The notes under the pieces are model-generated. The model saw nothing but the letters and a program-made list of their open reading frames with translations. It made no database searches and was not told where the DNA came from. From positions 38,693,052 to 38,757,051 of the forward strand of contig NC_052018.1 in assembly GCF_015832195.1 (NCBI RefSeq): a stretch of 64,000 bases of DNA, given 5' to 3'. This DNA is from Motacilla alba alba. Lineage: Eukaryota; Chordata; Aves; Passeriformes; Motacillidae. The position numbers and the translations under genes are program-made. This document shows positions 60,091 to 64,000 of this stretch, one piece after another. Every line of letters begins with the position of its first letter. Positions within the stretch are counted from its first letter, which is position 1.

Positions 60091-63000
60091 GAAGAGTTAG
60101 AGGATATCAAATATGTCCATTTTGTAAAGGAAGAGCTAGCAGACATTAGAGTTAGAATCAAATCACCCAAATTACAAATATATTGAACTGTATGTAGAGG
60201 GATTATTTTGCACTGTAGATAAATATCTTTTTATACTGGTGTGTTCATCAGTTGATTTTTCTTGCCCTTTTCTTTTTATACTAGTCCTTAGAGAAATATC
60301 AAGCCCAACTTAGAAAAATGAATAGTATACTTGCTCCACAAACTCTCAGTGTGGATTTTCAGCTGTACCTGGCACTCAAATAAAAACATTTCCTCTATGC
60401 TGTGCCCAAGTTTCCAGCCACCTGAATGATTTCCACACCCTGCTTACCTCTACATGGAGTTATGTGCCATCATGGCCCAGAATGGATAATTTGCATTTTT
60501 ATCCTGTATTTTTTATGCCTCTTGATTTTGAGAAAAAATTTGTCTTCAGTGAATTTGAGCTTCCTGATATCAAGCCCCTGTCTAAAGTCCTCACCATAAT
60601 CTATGGGTGGTTTTTTTTTTTCCGTTTCCTTGTCTAAAATAGATTTTTAAAATACAGTTGTAAGCAAATCAGTATAAACAAAATCAAGGTGTGATTAAGA
60701 AGTTCATTACAGAGACACAGAGAACTTGTTAAAAGGAAAAAAGCTTATCTGAGCTTAAAGGAAAAATAATGCAGAAAGAGAAGTAGACAAAGCAAGAGGA
60801 AAATATCTTTATGAAGTTATTTGGAATCATCATGGCTTTAATTTGAACAGAGCCATTATCTCTGCTAGCTGACACAGGACAGCTTGTGCTCATGCCACCA
60901 CAATCTCTACCTAATTAATGAGAACTGCTGGCCCACAGTAGCTACTGACCTGTCTCCAGGAAGCCTGGAGGACAGAGTGCTGGTTGGCTTCAGCCAAAAC
61001 TGCTCAGGAACCGGGGCTAATGATGTGAGACCACAAGTGAACGAGTGTTTCTGAGAGGATAACCATGTGTGATTCGAGTTTCTTTTGTGGAGCTGCAGGT
61101 ACAGCTCTGCACCCTCTCTAACAAGCCCCTCTCTTGCTGTTTTGATGTTGGAATTAGACCACCTCAGGTGCTTTCTGTTTGAGCTCGTATGTGCCTTCAA
61201 AACAATGCATAGGTACCATCCTTAGTATCTTCACTAGTAAATGGAACATAAACACTGTGCCAAACAAGACTGATGGGATATCCTATGTATTCTCTATTCC
61301 CTCATGTGAAATTTGACTTTTTTCTTTAGAGAGGAAAAAAAACATATTGTATCAGAAATAGTAATTACAATTATTGATTCTACAAAAAATTGTTATGTAT
61401 TTTATATTATTATACGAAATTATTGTGTTTTTTCCTTACCAGAAAGTCTGATGCTACACTGAACACATGATTATTTCCAGCATTTTGCTTATCACAATGC
61501 AGTTTTCAGACAAATAAAATAACAATTTACCCTCCATTCACTACAAAGGGTAAATTCAGAGATAACAGTGGCCTGGGGATTTAGAAATTGTGCTAAATTC
61601 ATATGGTAATGAACATCTGTGATGTCTTGATGACTCACTTGCTCTAAAGGATACAATCCTCAGGTTTCACTATTGTCTTTGAAAACTTGCAGGAAGTTCT
61701 ACACAGAACACTCATGACAGACAACACGGGATGGTTTTAAGCAGACTCCCAGTAAGACAGAGGACAATGTTAGGTTATATCCCAGTGTGATACAATGGCT
61801 AACGTCTAAACATGGAAAATGTCTCAATATTTTAGTGTTTTAATGACATCATAAAACATAATGAAAATATAACTTAATGAATTACCCTGATTGCTGTTGT
61901 AATTTTTTGCCTGTTTGTTTGCTTTTCTCCATTTGCTGAAGTGGCACAAATCAAGCCACCTGCTAGGAAACTCTCCTCTGAATGGCTTAATTCCTTTATT
62001 TTGCCTCTCCTCCCACTCCTCCCTTGACAGAAAAGACTTTTTTCAAGTGTGTTCTCAGAATTTCAGAGTATACTTTCCTAATCAGTTGTGTTAAGACACT
62101 CAGCCAATTACACTGGACAACTTTCTTTTTAGAAATAGGAATACCTCCTCCTCAAATAATTTTGTCACTGGGCTCGAACCAATGCAGTTTAATTACATCA
62201 AAGAGAAAAACACCAAAAAGCAGTCTTGAAAGGGAAGTCACAAAAATTTGCTTTTCGGATAGTTGTGGAAAATCCAGGAAAGGGTAAGATAATGCAGAAA
62301 ATCCAGATACAAGCTACGGCTCAGAGTGGAAAACAAAACAAAAAAAAAATATTGAGACCTGAAAAGTATGTTGCAGGTGAAATAAGAAAATCTGTTGTTG
62401 GCTGAATCATTATCTCTGCCAAAAATGTCTACATCCTTGGCAGGAAGGGAAAACTACCAAGGGCAACAAATGCTGCATTCAGACCATGGAAACCTGTACT
62501 CACAGGAGTGTGAATGAAAGCTGCCCACATGGGAAACAGGTACTGGATAGCAGCATCAATGGGCATCATCAGTGCTTTGTTTAACCATCTTGACCTTCTG
62601 CATGGGACTTGACCACCATTAATCTTACTGAGCAACCTGCAGTAGGATTTTTTGCATTAAAGCTCTGAGGATTTTTTAAAAGGGTTAACTGCCTCTCTTA
62701 AGATTATTAGTAGGAAATTAAAAAAAAAAAATCCTGAGAGGAATATAAGTTCATCACATGCTGCTTTGGAATTCATCTTTTTTCCCTCTTCAACTACTTT
62801 GCCTAGATGATTATTTGCAAGAATCTTTGCAGTAACTCTCACAGATTAATGAACTGATTATGGAGTTAAAATACATGGAAGTACTCTATTGAACAGAAGA
62901 GATGTTTGATTTTTGTAAACCTAAAGATAGCATACCTCATGACCTTCATAAAGTGACATTTGGGTCATAGTAAAAAAAGAAGATTTAGAGGCACTGCATT

Positions 63001-64000
63001 TTTACACGCATTTTTCATTGACCGCTGATTTTATCATGCATTTAAATTTTCATTTTTTTGCCTGGTTATCCTGCTCCTACCAGAGTCTGTTGTTTCTGAA
63101 AACATAATCAAAAATAAATTAATTTATAGATTTATAACAAGAGTACTTGGAATTTTTATAGTTAACAATTTTATTGCAGAGATGCATACATTAAGGCTTC
63201 AGGGTTTATGTTTTCTGTGATATCAAAGATCAGGAAGAAACTTAACTACAAATGCAGACTTTTCTATGCAATCTTGCTCAGTGCTCTTAGATCTTCTTTC
63301 TGTTGTCTTTGTACTGGGCACAATAGGAGACAGTCTATCAACTCATGTTTGGTCTATCCCAACGATTACTTTTTCCGTAAGAATGCTTCCAAATCTGTTT
63401 TAACTTTCAGGTGGTTTGGCCGAGTTATAAGTCTCCTTTTTTGTCATTTAGCCCTCTTGAACCCTGGGTAGTTCAAATTGTTCCAATTTTTTTTTAAGGG
63501 ATTATTCTTTTAATTGTGATTATACAATGGATATTTCATGATCTGTGCTCACCGTGCAATCATAGAAAAGTTTTAATCCTAAATAAGATGTTGAATAATA
63601 ATTAAAACTACTGAAGACTTGATTAAGAGTGTTCAGGGATTAGAAATAAGAATTAAAGGTGGCTATTGGGTCCAGGGGCAAATTCAAGGACTTCGGACAT
63701 CTTTACAAGTAAAAAATCCCAGAACAACCCCACATAAAGTACACAAAACCAAATGAAACATATTTTTCAAAATGATTAAGGAATTTATTGGACTAAGGAT
63801 TTCCTCTGGGAAGCCATCTAAATAAGCCACATAAAAACAAGAGAATTTACTTTTTGAGCTCCACAGAGATGTCATTTTCTATCATGGGAGACATAAACTC
63901 TGATTAGCTTCAGAAGGTCTTAAATACTGGAAAAGTGTGAATGTGGATGGGGAGAAAGGGACTAAGAGAAAACTTTGAGGAGAAAGAGAAAATTAGAAAG
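60091..64000. other. AT-rich non-coding stretch
   Basis: No gene or repeat family was recognised. Frames of 60-97 codons (for example minus 60,907-61,200 and plus 63,208-63,471) have no recognisable domains or flanking splice signals. The last 60 bases are purine-rich. Confidence 0.5.

Noticed and set aside
1..64000. tRNA, rRNA, CRISPR array, phage or bacterial operon
   Set aside because: No cloverleaf with A/B boxes, no rRNA core words, no regularly spaced direct repeats and no tightly packed ORFs were seen. The CR1 elements and composition are vertebrate.

Overview
The window is AT-rich, repeat-poor vertebrate DNA, most likely from a bird. The evidence is CR1 LINE 3' ends: one at about 22,931-23,040 on the minus strand and one at about 24,440-24,575 on the plus strand. 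A short remnant at 10,566-10,590 ends in the (ATTCTATG)-type octamer tail of avian CR1. I see no Alu, L1 or B elements and no operon or ribosome-binding-site architecture. No rRNA, tRNA or CRISPR array could be recognised.

No protein-coding gene can be named. The longest open frames (127, 110 and 109 codons) are about what chance gives in 64 kb of such DNA. A few short open segments do sit next to good splice signals. The best is an in-phase plus-strand chain: 11,813-11,859, 15,641-15,722 and 15,885-16,038. It ends in a stop codon and is followed by AATAAA at 16,219 and 16,526. On the minus strand there is a coiled-coil-like internal exon candidate (10,662-10,765) and a candidate last exon (5,401-5,503). 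A weaker minus candidate lies at 49,362-49,468. All are by-eye proposals with a high false-positive risk, and none matches a family I recognise.

Layout: 1-16.5 kb holds all the better exon candidates. 16.5-29 kb is non-coding, with the CR1 pieces, microsatellites and a GC-richer block open on both strands (21.1-21.4 kb). 29-64 kb looks like an intron or gene desert. It has scattered blocks of richer composition, retained CpGs, and homeodomain, SOX/TCF or E-box words (29.6, 31.1, 40.4, 43.5, 44.9, 50.7, 51.5, 55.3, 59.0 and 60.0 kb). These are my candidates for conserved non-coding regulatory elements. Several perfect inverted repeats (2,173; 8,137; 14,693; 37,076; 54,145) stand out.

Nothing seen directly establishes a new biological system. 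The most useful leads are the exon chain at 11.8-16.0 kb, the perfect 12-bp-arm hairpin at 54,145-54,171, and the candidate enhancer blocks.
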